From Flavobacterium aestivum (GTDB taxonomy: Bacteria; Bacteroidota; Bacteroidia; Flavobacteriales; Flavobacteriaceae): a DNA stretch of 64,000 nt. Positions within the stretch are counted from its first letter, which is position 1. Each line of letters begins with the position of its first letter. The DNA is taken from positions 4,216,001 to 4,280,000 of the forward strand of contig NZ_CP113977.2 in assembly GCF_026870175.2 (NCBI RefSeq), given 5' to 3'. The notes beneath the pieces were generated by a model. That model saw only the letters and a program-made list of their open reading frames with translations. It had not been told where the DNA came from and did no database searches. Below, piece after piece: positions 50,891 through 58,551 of this stretch. The position numbers and the translations under genes were made by a program.

Positions 50891-52033
50891 ATGAAATTTT
50901 CGTTCTACAAAGTTCTCTTATTCATCGTTCTATTTTCATTTATTGGATGCAAAAAAAATGAAACAAAAGACATAACAAATGACGCTAGCACTGCAAATAG
51001 CATTCGATATGCCAAAAGTTTAGCCATTTATAAACACAAAGGTTATACTGTAGTAACTGTGTCAAATCCTTGGCCAGATGCTGTTAAAAATTTTACTTAT
51101 ATTCTAAAGGAGAAAAACGGAATTGTTCCTGATAGCTTAAAAAAATACAATCAAATTCCCGTTCCACTACAATCTATTGTTGTGACTTCGACCACAAATG
51201 TACCTTTTCTGGAAATGCTGGGTGTAGAAAAATCACTTGTTGGATTCCCACATACAGATTATATTTCATCCGAAAAAACCAGAGCATTAATTGATGCTGG
51301 TCATGTTAAAAATGTTGGACAAAACGAAAAACTCAACATCGAACAGCTTATCGAATTAGCTCCGGAACTCATTGTGACTTTTGGAATTGACAACAACAAT
51401 CCTACTCTTGAAAATTTACAGAAAAGCGGCTTAAATGTATTAATCCAAGCTGATTGGATGGAACAATCCCCTCTTGGAAAAGCGGAGTGGTTAAAACTCT
51501 ATGGTGCTTTGTTTGGTAAAGAAAAAGAGGCTGATATTTTATTTGAAGATATTGTAAAAGAATACAATAATGCTATAGCATTGGTTGCTGCCAAAAAACC
51601 AACTTCTACCGTATTGTATGGCTCAATGTACCAAGATCAATGGTTTGTAGCCAGAGGTAGCAGCTGGGTTGCCCAATTCATGAAAGATGCCAAAGCAAAT
51701 TATCTTTGGGCAACACTTGAAGGTACGGGAAGCCTTGGATTATCTTTTGAAAACATATTAGACAAAGCAAAAACAGCTAATTTTTGGATTGCAACTGGTT
51801 CCTTCAAATCTTTATCTGAATTAGAAAATGCCAACCCACATTATAGCCAGTTTGATGCTTTTACCAATAAAAACATTTATACTTTTGAAGGAAAATTAGG
51901 AGCTACCGGTGGTACTGTTTTTTATGAACTTTCTCCTGCCCGACCTGATTTAGTGTTGAAAGATTACATCAAAATTTTTCATCCTGAATTGCTTCCTGAC
52001 TATACTTTTACTTTTGCTAAAAAATTGAATTAA
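50891..52033 (+). CDS. ABC transporter substrate-binding lipoprotein (BtuF/FecB type)
   Basis: The 380-aa protein has a lipoprotein signal (FSFIGC, Cys20). The helical-backbone binding-protein fold of cluster A-II follows: VPLQSIVVTSTTNVPFLEMLGVEKSLVGFPHT, LNIEQLIELAPELIVTFG, YGSMYQDQWFVARGSSWVAQFMKDA and FYELSPARPDLVLKDYIKIFHPE. With the permease and ATPase genes downstream it forms an importer, and its position against the cob/btu genes points to corrinoids. Iron-siderophore import cannot be excluded from sequence alone. TACCTTTG at 50861-50868 is a likely -7. Confidence 0.88.
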   Translation: MKFSFYKVLLFIVLFSFIGCKKNETKDITNDASTANSIRYAKSLAIYKHKGYTVVTVSNPWPDAVKNFTYILKEKNGIVPDSLKKYNQIPVPLQSIVVTSTTNVPFLEMLGVEKSLVGFPHTDYISSEKTRALIDAGHVKNVGQNEKLNIEQLIELAPELIVTFGIDNNNPTLENLQKSGLNVLIQADWMEQSPLGKAEWLKLYGALFGKEKEADILFEDIVKEYNNAIALVAAKKPTSTVLYGSMYQDQWFVARGSSWVAQFMKDAKANYLWATLEGTGSLGLSFENILDKAKTANFWIATGSFKSLSELENANPHYSQFDAFTNKNIYTFEGKLGATGGTVFYELSPARPDLVLKDYIKIFHPELLPDYTFTFAKKLN

Positions 52034-52046
52034 ATACAAATTGACT

Positions 52047-52082
52047 GACCTAATTCGTTATTGAAACGAGTTAGGTCTTTTT
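52047..52082 (+). terminator. Terminator-like hairpin between binding protein and permease genes
   Basis: GACCTAATTCGTT (52047-52059) pairs with AACGAGTTAGGTC (52065-52077), with one G-U pair, followed by TTTTT. It lies inside the presumed operon and ends 14 bases before the permease start, so it may act as a partial terminator that lowers expression of the membrane components. Confidence 0.75.
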
Positions 52083-52096
52083 CTAAAAAAAGGGGT

Positions 52097-53125
52097 TTGA
52101 ACAATCAAAAACGAAATACAATCTTATTCTCATTGCTCTTTTTGGGGCTCATCATCTTATTTTTTGTAAACATTAGTTTGGGATCGATTACTATCCCTTT
52201 CAAAGAAGTCTACACTAGTTTGACCGGTGGTCAATCCAGTAAATCTACTTGGGAATACATTATAATTAATTATCGTTTGCCTAAAGCTATTACCGCTGTT
52301 TTAGTTGGAATGGGATTGTCTATAAGCGGATTATTAATGCAAACTTTATTTCGGAATCCGCTTGCTGGTCCTTATGTTTTGGGCCTTAGCTCGGGTGCAA
52401 GTTTGGGCGTTGCCTTTGTAATATTGGGAGCAAGTATATTGCCCTCTTTTTTGAGTGGAATTTTATTATCTCCCTACGGAATCGTTTTAGCATCTACTCT
52501 AGGCAGTACCTCCGTATTATTATTGGTCTTATTGGTTTCGCAACGCTTACGGGACACTATGGCTATTTTGATAGTTGGACTTATGTTTGGTAGTTTTACC
52601 AGCGCCGTTGTTGGGGTTCTTACCTATTTCAGTTCGGCTGAACAATTACAGAAATTTACTTTTTGGTCTATGGGAAATTTGGGCAACTTATCTTGGCCAT
52701 CCATTCTAATTTTATCGATTTGTGTGTTATTGGGTTTATTTCTCAGTCTACTAAGCATCAAACCCTTGAATGCATTATTACTGGGTGAAAATTATGCCAA
52801 AAGTATGGGGTTAAATTTTAATAAAGCCCGTCTTATTATCATTCTGGCAACAAGTATTTTGGCAGGAGGCATAACGGCTTATGCAGGTCCAATCGCTTTT
52901 ATTGGACTGGCGGTTCCTCATATTGCCAAATTAGTATTCCAAACCAGTAACCATAGCGTATTATTTTGGAGCACTTTACTTTTTGGAGCAGCCATTATGT
53001 TGATTTGCGATGTGGTTTCCCAAATGCCAGGAATGGAAGTTACGCTGCCTATTAATGCCATCACGTCTATATTGGGAGCACCCGTAGTTATTTGGTTATT
53101 GGTTCGAAAGAAGAATTTTAAGTAG
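52097..53125 (+). CDS. FecCD/BtuC-family ABC transporter permease
   Basis: There is no ATG. I prefer TTG 52097 (reads LNNQKRNTILFSLL) over TTG 52061, which lies in the hairpin loop. The roughly 342-aa protein has about ten TM helices and the FecCD motifs YRLPKAITAVLVGMGLSISGLLMQTLFRNPLAGPYVLGLSSGASLG, GGITAYAGPIAFIGLAVPHIAKL and MEVTLPINAITSILGAPVVIWLLVRKK. It partners the binding protein upstream and the ATPase downstream. Confidence 0.9.
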   Translation: MNNQKRNTILFSLLFLGLIILFFVNISLGSITIPFKEVYTSLTGGQSSKSTWEYIIINYRLPKAITAVLVGMGLSISGLLMQTLFRNPLAGPYVLGLSSGASLGVAFVILGASILPSFLSGILLSPYGIVLASTLGSTSVLLLVLLVSQRLRDTMAILIVGLMFGSFTSAVVGVLTYFSSAEQLQKFTFWSMGNLGNLSWPSILILSICVLLGLFLSLLSIKPLNALLLGENYAKSMGLNFNKARLIIILATSILAGGITAYAGPIAFIGLAVPHIAKLVFQTSNHSVLFWSTLLFGAAIMLICDVVSQMPGMEVTLPINAITSILGAPVVIWLLVRKKNFK

Positions 53126-53178
53126 TCCATTTAACCATAATAGTAGTTTATAGATTTATAATTTTAAATAGAAAAAAT

Positions 53179-53523
53179 ATGCCGCATTTTGTAATTGATT
53201 GTTCTGAAAATATATTGAGTCTAAAATCTCCTAAAGAAATTATGCAAGCCGTTTATGACACTGCTGAATCCACTGGTCTTTTTGACCAAGGAGATATCAA
53301 AGTTCGTATCAATCCTTTTCAATATTACAACATTGGGAATACTGAAGATGATTTTATTCATATTTTTGCCAACATAATGGAAGGCCGAACAACTGATCAA
53401 AAAAGTAATCTCTCTCACAAAATAATTAGTCAATTAAAAGTGATGTTTCCTGAGGTTCCCATTTTATCTATTAACATTAGGGATTTTGAGAAAGCAACCT
53501 ATTGCAATAAATCTATGGTGTAA
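53179..53523 (+). CDS. 5-carboxymethyl-2-hydroxymuconate isomerase-like tautomerase
   Basis: The 114-aa protein starts MPHFVIDCSENIL. It retains Pro1 after Met removal, the catalytic base of the tautomerase superfamily. It continues with VRINPFQYYNIGNTEDDFIHIFANIMEGRTTDQKSNLSHKIISQL, as in CHMI/HpcD. No homoprotocatechuate pathway genes are nearby. Instead the gene sits between permease and ATPase genes of an ABC importer, so its substrate is open. Confidence 0.85.
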   Translation: MPHFVIDCSENILSLKSPKEIMQAVYDTAESTGLFDQGDIKVRINPFQYYNIGNTEDDFIHIFANIMEGRTTDQKSNLSHKIISQLKVMFPEVPILSINIRDFEKATYCNKSMV

Positions 53524-53570
53524 TATTTTTATCATGCAGTTTTTAAATAAGAATTTTAGAATCCCTCAAA

Positions 53571-54353
53571 ATGAGTAATATCCTCTCCACTCAAAATTTA
53601 AGCATTGGTTACACTTCCAAAAAAGGAATTACTACCATTGCTGAAAACCTCAACCTAAATTTTCAAACAGGAAAACTGATTGCTTTAATTGGGGCGAATG
53701 GTATTGGAAAATCAACTTTATTACGCACTATTACTGGGATCCAAAAACCTTTGCACGGAACTGTTTTACTGAATGATAAAAAAATATCCAGCTACGAACC
53801 ATTGGCTTTAGCCCAAAATTTAAGTATGGTTTTGACGGAAAAATTACCTCCTAGTAATTTAACCGTTTTCGAATTAGTCGCTTTGGGACGTCAGCCCTAC
53901 ACTAATTGGATTGGCACTTTATCAGATGCTGATATTCAAATTGTTCAAGATGCAATAGCGCAAACCCAGATCGAACATTTATCCCAAAAAAAACATTATG
54001 AAATAAGTGATGGACAATTACAAAAAGTTTTAATCGCAAGGGCATTGGCTCAAGATACTCCTTTGATTATTCTCGATGAACCTACTACACATCTGGATTT
54101 ATTACACAAAGTTTCGTTACTGAAACTCTTAAAAAAACTATCACACGAAACTGGAAAATGTATTTTATTTTCGACTCATGATATTGATATGGCTATCCAA
54201 TTGTGTGACGAAATGATTATTATGACTCCCGAAACTGTGGTTCAAGATGAGCCTTGTAATTTGATATCAAAGGGAATTTTCGACAATATATTTAAGGACG
54301 AAAATCTTTTTTTCGACAAAGAAAAAGGAAAATTTACTTTCAAAAATCTATAA
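53571..54353 (+). CDS. ABC transporter ATP-binding protein (BtuD/FecE type)
   Basis: The 260-aa protein has Walker A LIGANGIGKSTLL, a Q-loop region, Walker B LIILDEPTTHLDL and the H-loop LFSTHDIDMAIQLC. The signature reads YEISDGQLQKVLIARALAQ, i.e. SDGQ in place of the usual SGGQ, as in several FecE-type proteins. It drives the FecCD-type permease encoded upstream. Confidence 0.9.
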   Translation: MSNILSTQNLSIGYTSKKGITTIAENLNLNFQTGKLIALIGANGIGKSTLLRTITGIQKPLHGTVLLNDKKISSYEPLALAQNLSMVLTEKLPPSNLTVFELVALGRQPYTNWIGTLSDADIQIVQDAIAQTQIEHLSQKKHYEISDGQLQKVLIARALAQDTPLIILDEPTTHLDLLHKVSLLKLLKKLSHETGKCILFSTHDIDMAIQLCDEMIIMTPETVVQDEPCNLISKGIFDNIFKDENLFFDKEKGKFTFKNL

Positions 54354-54392
54354 TAAGTTGTTTATCTTTGTAAGAGTCGTAAAATCTTAAAG

Positions 54393-54932
54393 ATGAAACA
54401 CTTACTTGGAATTATTTTGTTTTTTGGAATGACCATAAGTTTGGCACAAACAAAGTTGGAAATGACACCTAAAGGTTTTGCTCCTCTTGAAATAGAAACG
54501 CCCAATCGACCGATTAATAAACTATTAGAGCAGTCTAAAGAATGGGCTCCCTATTACAATAAAGATGGTTCAGATGTTTTTGACGTGACTGAAAATTCCT
54601 TAACAATAGAAGCTGTCTATGAAAATGCTTATTCCTATTGGAATATAGCTGTAAAATATAATTTTGATATCAAATATAGTCTCAAAATTGTATTTAGAGA
54701 AGACCAAAAATATACACTTACGTTTATTGTAAAAGAAATTTATACCGGTAGAGTACCTTTGAAAACTACTATAGCTGATTTTTTTACTCCTGAAGGAAAA
54801 CTCAAAGACGATTATAAAGACGTAAAACCTTCATTAGAAAAAACCGCAAATAAAATTGTAAAGTCTTATATTAATTTCATAGCCCAACAGTCCGCCCCAT
54901 TATCCGTTACAGGAGTGAATACTAAAAACTGA
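54393..54932 (+). CDS. Exported DUF4468-like protein
   Basis: The 179-aa protein has a signal peptide (about 1-18, TISLAQT). A TBP-like alternating fold is suggested by EIETPNRPINKLLEQSKEWAPYY, NSLTIEAVYENAYSYW, YSLKIVFREDQKYTLTFIVKEIYTG and a C-terminal helix (KPSLEKTANKIVKSYINFIAQ). This resembles DUF4468 proteins. It appears to have its own -7 element (TATCTTTG at 54363-54370) and is probably unrelated to the importer. Confidence 0.65.
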   Translation: MKHLLGIILFFGMTISLAQTKLEMTPKGFAPLEIETPNRPINKLLEQSKEWAPYYNKDGSDVFDVTENSLTIEAVYENAYSYWNIAVKYNFDIKYSLKIVFREDQKYTLTFIVKEIYTGRVPLKTTIADFFTPEGKLKDDYKDVKPSLEKTANKIVKSYINFIAQQSAPLSVTGVNTKN

Positions 54933-54950
54933 ACACTGAAATACTGGCTT

Positions 54951-56558
54951 TTAAATTCCTTTCAATAAATTAATGCTCACTGTAGCAATGTCTGAATCTG
55001 GAAATTTTTTAAAATAGTTAAGATCCAGAAATAATCCCGCCTCAGCAGCAATTTTATGTAAGACATCAATCTCAACAATATATTGATCCGAAAATCCGTG
55101 TGTGGCATCATAGGCCGTAGCAGCTGTTTTACCCAAATTTGCGGCTGTTAAATGTGGTGCTATTGTGTGTAATTCAATAATGAGTAATCCAAATTTATGT
55201 ACATAAGGCGACCATTTCTTAAAATGTTCCAATAAATTATCTTCGACCAAATTATTATTAATACGTACTCCTCTGTGTGCAAATGCTCCAGTTGAACTAC
55301 TTATTCTTCCTTCGGAGATTTGTTTTGGCGTTTCCCAAATTCGGTTATGATCCAGAAAAGTCCTTACATTCAACAGATCCTTTAAATCGATATTATAATT
55401 TTCAGACAAATCATCGGCTAGCAAATCGGGTCTACCGATGTCTCCCCAAATTACTTTAGCCCAAATATCTGCTTTAATCAAATTGGCACGAGTCACTTTA
55501 AGAGCTGTTTCATTATAATCTACCCCCACCAAAAATAAAGGATGAGTATTTAGCATTTTTCCTCTTAAAGTTTGGCGGTCAATTACATCAAAAATGTGCT
55601 CTAAGAAAGCACCGTTTCCGCAGCCCATATCAAGTATTCCTTTTGGTTGTTCTTCTATAGGCAAATTAAAGAGTTTGATAATAATTTCGTCAACCACTTT
55701 AAAATAAGTGTCATGCGCTCCACCACTTCCCCACACATTCATCTCACGATCTACATGGATTTCTGTTTCACCATCCCCAACGATTCTTAAAACAGAAGGA
55801 TTCCCAAAAATTAATTCATCTATTTTACTAAAAGTTGGCAAATACGAAACTGTTACGCCATAAGCAGAAGCTCTTTTGGCGAAAAACAAACCTTTTTCCG
55901 TAAATTGATAATTGCCTTTTTTCTCGGTAAACCATTCTAAATAAACCAAAAAATCAAGGATGATTTTGAAATTTTCAGGAGATTTATGAAACTCTTCCGG
56001 ACGGAAAGAGATTTCCATAAAATATTTGTGAAACATGCCACTCATACCGAGACGCACTATTGTTGGACCAACCAAAAAACCCTCGATATGTTTTAAGATT
56101 TGATGCTGAATAGTATTGGTCAAAGAATCCTCAGAGAACAGAATTCCATAATTGTCTTTGTATTTTTCGAAAATAAATTTCAAACGTTCAAAAGGAGCTT
56201 CTTCAAATAATCTGGGATGAAAATCCATCGAAAATTTCAATAAATCCACCACATCTTTATATAACGGAAAAAGAGAAAAAGCAATTTCGCTTTTCTCATT
56301 TATAGCAATGATAATCTCGTCAGTGCTTGTATTTATATGATAATCAACGAAACCTTGAGAAGCCAAAACACGCAGACCTACATTGAGATAACCTTCATTA
56401 GATTTGAATATTGAGGTCAGTTCTGAAAGGCGTACCTCTTTTTTGTCTAAAATATGGGCTAACACCCCTTTTTTATAAAGGGAATATGCAACTGGAGATG
56501 TTACTAAACCGTCGAGATGTTTGAAAATAGTACTCCGTAAGGAAACGTTATCTATCAT
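54951..56558 (-). CDS. AprA-like class I SAM-dependent methyltransferase
   Basis: The 535-aa protein has two N-terminal winged-helix-like modules (about 1-90 and 130-220; e.g. SPVAYSLYKKGVLAHIL, GLRVLASQGFVDY). A Rossmann methyltransferase with SAM motif GILDMGCGNGAFLEHIF (about residue 315) follows, then DYNETALKVTRANL and WGDIGRPD. The C-terminal part (NVRTFLDHNRIW, TGAFAHRGVRI, ELHTIAPH, YDATHGFSDQYIVEIDVL) resembles methyltransferases of the AprA type found in polyketide loading modules and in stand-alone bacterial proteins. No polyketide genes are nearby, so the substrate is unknown. Confidence 0.8.
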   Translation of the reverse strand: MIDNVSLRSTIFKHLDGLVTSPVAYSLYKKGVLAHILDKKEVRLSELTSIFKSNEGYLNVGLRVLASQGFVDYHINTSTDEIIIAINEKSEIAFSLFPLYKDVVDLLKFSMDFHPRLFEEAPFERLKFIFEKYKDNYGILFSEDSLTNTIQHQILKHIEGFLVGPTIVRLGMSGMFHKYFMEISFRPEEFHKSPENFKIILDFLVYLEWFTEKKGNYQFTEKGLFFAKRASAYGVTVSYLPTFSKIDELIFGNPSVLRIVGDGETEIHVDREMNVWGSGGAHDTYFKVVDEIIIKLFNLPIEEQPKGILDMGCGNGAFLEHIFDVIDRQTLRGKMLNTHPLFLVGVDYNETALKVTRANLIKADIWAKVIWGDIGRPDLLADDLSENYNIDLKDLLNVRTFLDHNRIWETPKQISEGRISSSTGAFAHRGVRINNNLVEDNLLEHFKKWSPYVHKFGLLIIELHTIAPHLTAANLGKTAATAYDATHGFSDQYIVEIDVLHKIAAEAGLFLDLNYFKKFPDSDIATVSINLLKGI

Positions 56559-56664
56559 AAAAAGAGATTTAAGACAGGAATATAATGTCTATCTCAAATA
56601 TATAAAAATTCTCTTTAAAATAATAGATTGTTTTTTGCAGCAAATAGATTTCAACCACTTCAAA

Positions 56665-57120
56665 TTAAACACCTAATCCAATCTGTCTCTTCGCTTCGCC
56701 TACAACAAAAGCAACCGAATTGGCAATATTAAAACTTCTAATTAAGGGTGACATAGGAATGGTCAGATGATTTTCGAATAATGCCAAAACTTCGCCACTT
56801 AAACCTACACTTTCCTTGCCAAAAACTAACCAATCACCATCCTGAAATTGATTCTCTAAATAAGACTTTTTTGCATGGGAACTCATCAGGAAAACTCTGG
56901 ATTGATCTGGGATTTGAGACATCCACTCGGCAACATTTTGATATTCGGTAACATCAAGGTGTACCCAATAATCTAGTCCGGAGCGCTTCAGATTCTTATC
57001 ATTGATAACAAACCCAAAAGGATGTATTAAATGCAAACGGCTTTCGGTGCCTACACACAAACGGCCAATATTTCCGGTATTATTTGGTATTTCGGGTTCT
57101 ACGAGAACAATATTTAACAT
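56665..57120 (-). CDS. trmL: tRNA (cytidine(34)-2'-O)-methyltransferase
   Basis: The 151-aa SPOUT methyltransferase starts MLNIVLVEPEIPNNTGNIGRLCVGTESRLHLIHPFGF. It shows KRSGLDYW, LVFGKESVGLS and IPMSPLIRSFNIANSVAFVVGEAKRQ, the trefoil-knot SAM site. TrmL methylates the wobble ribose of tRNA-Leu isoacceptors. It lies 28 bases downstream of a small exported protein gene on the same strand. Confidence 0.93.
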   Translation of the reverse strand: MLNIVLVEPEIPNNTGNIGRLCVGTESRLHLIHPFGFVINDKNLKRSGLDYWVHLDVTEYQNVAEWMSQIPDQSRVFLMSSHAKKSYLENQFQDGDWLVFGKESVGLSGEVLALFENHLTIPMSPLIRSFNIANSVAFVVGEAKRQIGLGV

Positions 57121-57148
57121 AACTATTTTTGTTGTTTTTTATCAAGGT

Positions 57149-57589
57149 CTAACAATCATTAGCCTGATAGTTTTCATTCTCAAGTGCATTTTCTAAACTC
57201 TCAATTTGTTTAGCACTTACTTTTATTTTCTTTAAATCTACTTTTAGCTGTTTTTTCCCATCTGGTGAAATCCACAAACCTTTCAATTGATTGTTTTCTC
57301 TTTTCAAAAGAAAAACTCCGGTATTAAAATGTTCTACCATCGTAAATTGATTCTGAGATTCTGAGAACGTTATATCAAACAAAATCCATTCTTTATTCTT
57401 ATTGGATTTATACTTGTATATTCCATCAGAATATATCGTTGGACAACCATTTTCAGCAACTTTTAGGTACAGGGAGATTTCTATTTTTCCGTCTATTTTC
57501 CCTTCATATAATTCTTGAGAAATTACTTTTTGGGAATATCCGTAACTTGATAATAACAACAGTGCAAAAACTAAGATTTTCGATTTCAT
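57149..57589 (-). CDS. Small exported protein of unknown function
   Basis: I use ATG 57589 (MKSKILVFALLLLSSYGYSQ), giving a clear signal peptide. The codons up to 57604 overlap the end of rluE. The 146-aa product has strand-rich segments: YEGKIDGKIEISLYLKVAENGCPTIYSDGIYKYKSNKNKEWILFDITFS and LKGLWISPDGKKQLKVDLKKIKV. The last words are ENYQANDC, so it has two Cys (NGCP and the C-terminal Cys). No family recognised. It sits between rluE and trmL, both RNA-modification genes, with no evident functional link. Confidence 0.7.
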   Translation of the reverse strand: MKSKILVFALLLLSSYGYSQKVISQELYEGKIDGKIEISLYLKVAENGCPTIYSDGIYKYKSNKNKEWILFDITFSESQNQFTMVEHFNTGVFLLKRENNQLKGLWISPDGKKQLKVDLKKIKVSAKQIESLENALENENYQANDC

Positions 57590-57604
57590 TTTTAAATATT
57601 TCAA

Positions 57605-58168
57605 TTATAAAAAACTTTTTACTTCTAGAACTTCCCCAGCTTGTAATTCATTCAAATATACATTTCCTATTCGGACTCTTACCAATCTTAATGTAGGAAA
57701 ACCAACAGCCGCTGTCATTTTACGCACTTGTCTAAACTTTCCTTCATTGACCGTAATAGAAGCCCAAGAAGTAGGACCGTGACGTTCATCTCGAATCTTT
57801 TTTCCTCTTGCTCCAAAATTTGGAATCTCGTTTACAATAAAAGCTTCGCAGGGTTTGGTGATATACTTTGTACCATTAAAACCAATTTCGACACCTCTTT
57901 TCAATTGTTCTATGGCTTCTGGAGTAATAATACCATCGACTTGTACATAGTATTCTTTATCGACTTTTTTGCTCCTAATGATTTCACTCATTTTTCCATC
58001 AGTGGTCAATAACAGTAATCCTTCGGAGTCTTCATCAAGCCTACCGATAGCCATTGTCCCTACAGGAAAATCATATAATTCCCCCAAAAGTTTTTTCTTG
58101 CGCTTCAATTCGTAAATAAACTGACTTAAATAACCGTAGGGTTTATGGATGATGAAATGATGGTGCAT
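57605..58168 (-). CDS. rluE: 23S rRNA pseudouridine synthase (RluE-type)
   Basis: The 187-aa protein starts with FIIHKPYGYLSQF. The catalytic motif is GRLDEDSEGLLLLTTDG, followed by KEYYVQVDG, GTKYITKPCEAF and KFRQVRKMTAAVGFPTLRLVRVRIG. It lacks an S4 domain, as does E. coli RluE, and its length fits that family. It makes pseudouridine in large-subunit rRNA. Confidence 0.92.
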   Translation of the reverse strand: MHHHFIIHKPYGYLSQFIYELKRKKKLLGELYDFPVGTMAIGRLDEDSEGLLLLTTDGKMSEIIRSKKVDKEYYVQVDGIITPEAIEQLKRGVEIGFNGTKYITKPCEAFIVNEIPNFGARGKKIRDERHGPTSWASITVNEGKFRQVRKMTAAVGFPTLRLVRVRIGNVYLNELQAGEVLEVKSFL

Positions 58169-58551
58169 AAATATGAAAAATCAATTATGGGGCTAAACTA
58201 CAATTTTGAATTCTGAATTATAGAACTACAATAAAAAAATATAAAGAAAGTGAGATAAAATAATTTTAGAACAAATGATTCCTGTCTAAATATCTCTTTT
58301 TTTCAATACTTAAAACAGTAGAAAACATTCCTTTTTAACCTAACTATTTTATTTTTTCAAAATCAAAAATCAATACACATACATACCAAAATCAGCATAT
58401 AAATCACGAATCCCATAAAAAAAGCACATTTTACAAGTGATATATTGCTATATCCTTAAAAACACAATACAATAACTTTTTGATTTCATAATACTTACTT
58501 AACTTAAAAGCCTGTAGATTTGATTTCTAAAAACTCAACTTTTTTTAACAA
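58169..58551. other. AT-rich intergenic region with promoter of secreted nuclease
   Basis: About 380 bases between divergent genes. A TAGATTTG -7-like element at 58515-58522 precedes the secreted nuclease gene by 29 bases. I see no ORF, stable hairpin or repeat in the rest. Confidence 0.5.

Noticed and set aside
53571..54353. Inactive ABC ATPase because of the SDGQ signature
   Set aside because: Walker A, Walker B and the H-loop are intact, and SDGQ variants are seen in functional FecE-type proteins, so loss of function is not supported.
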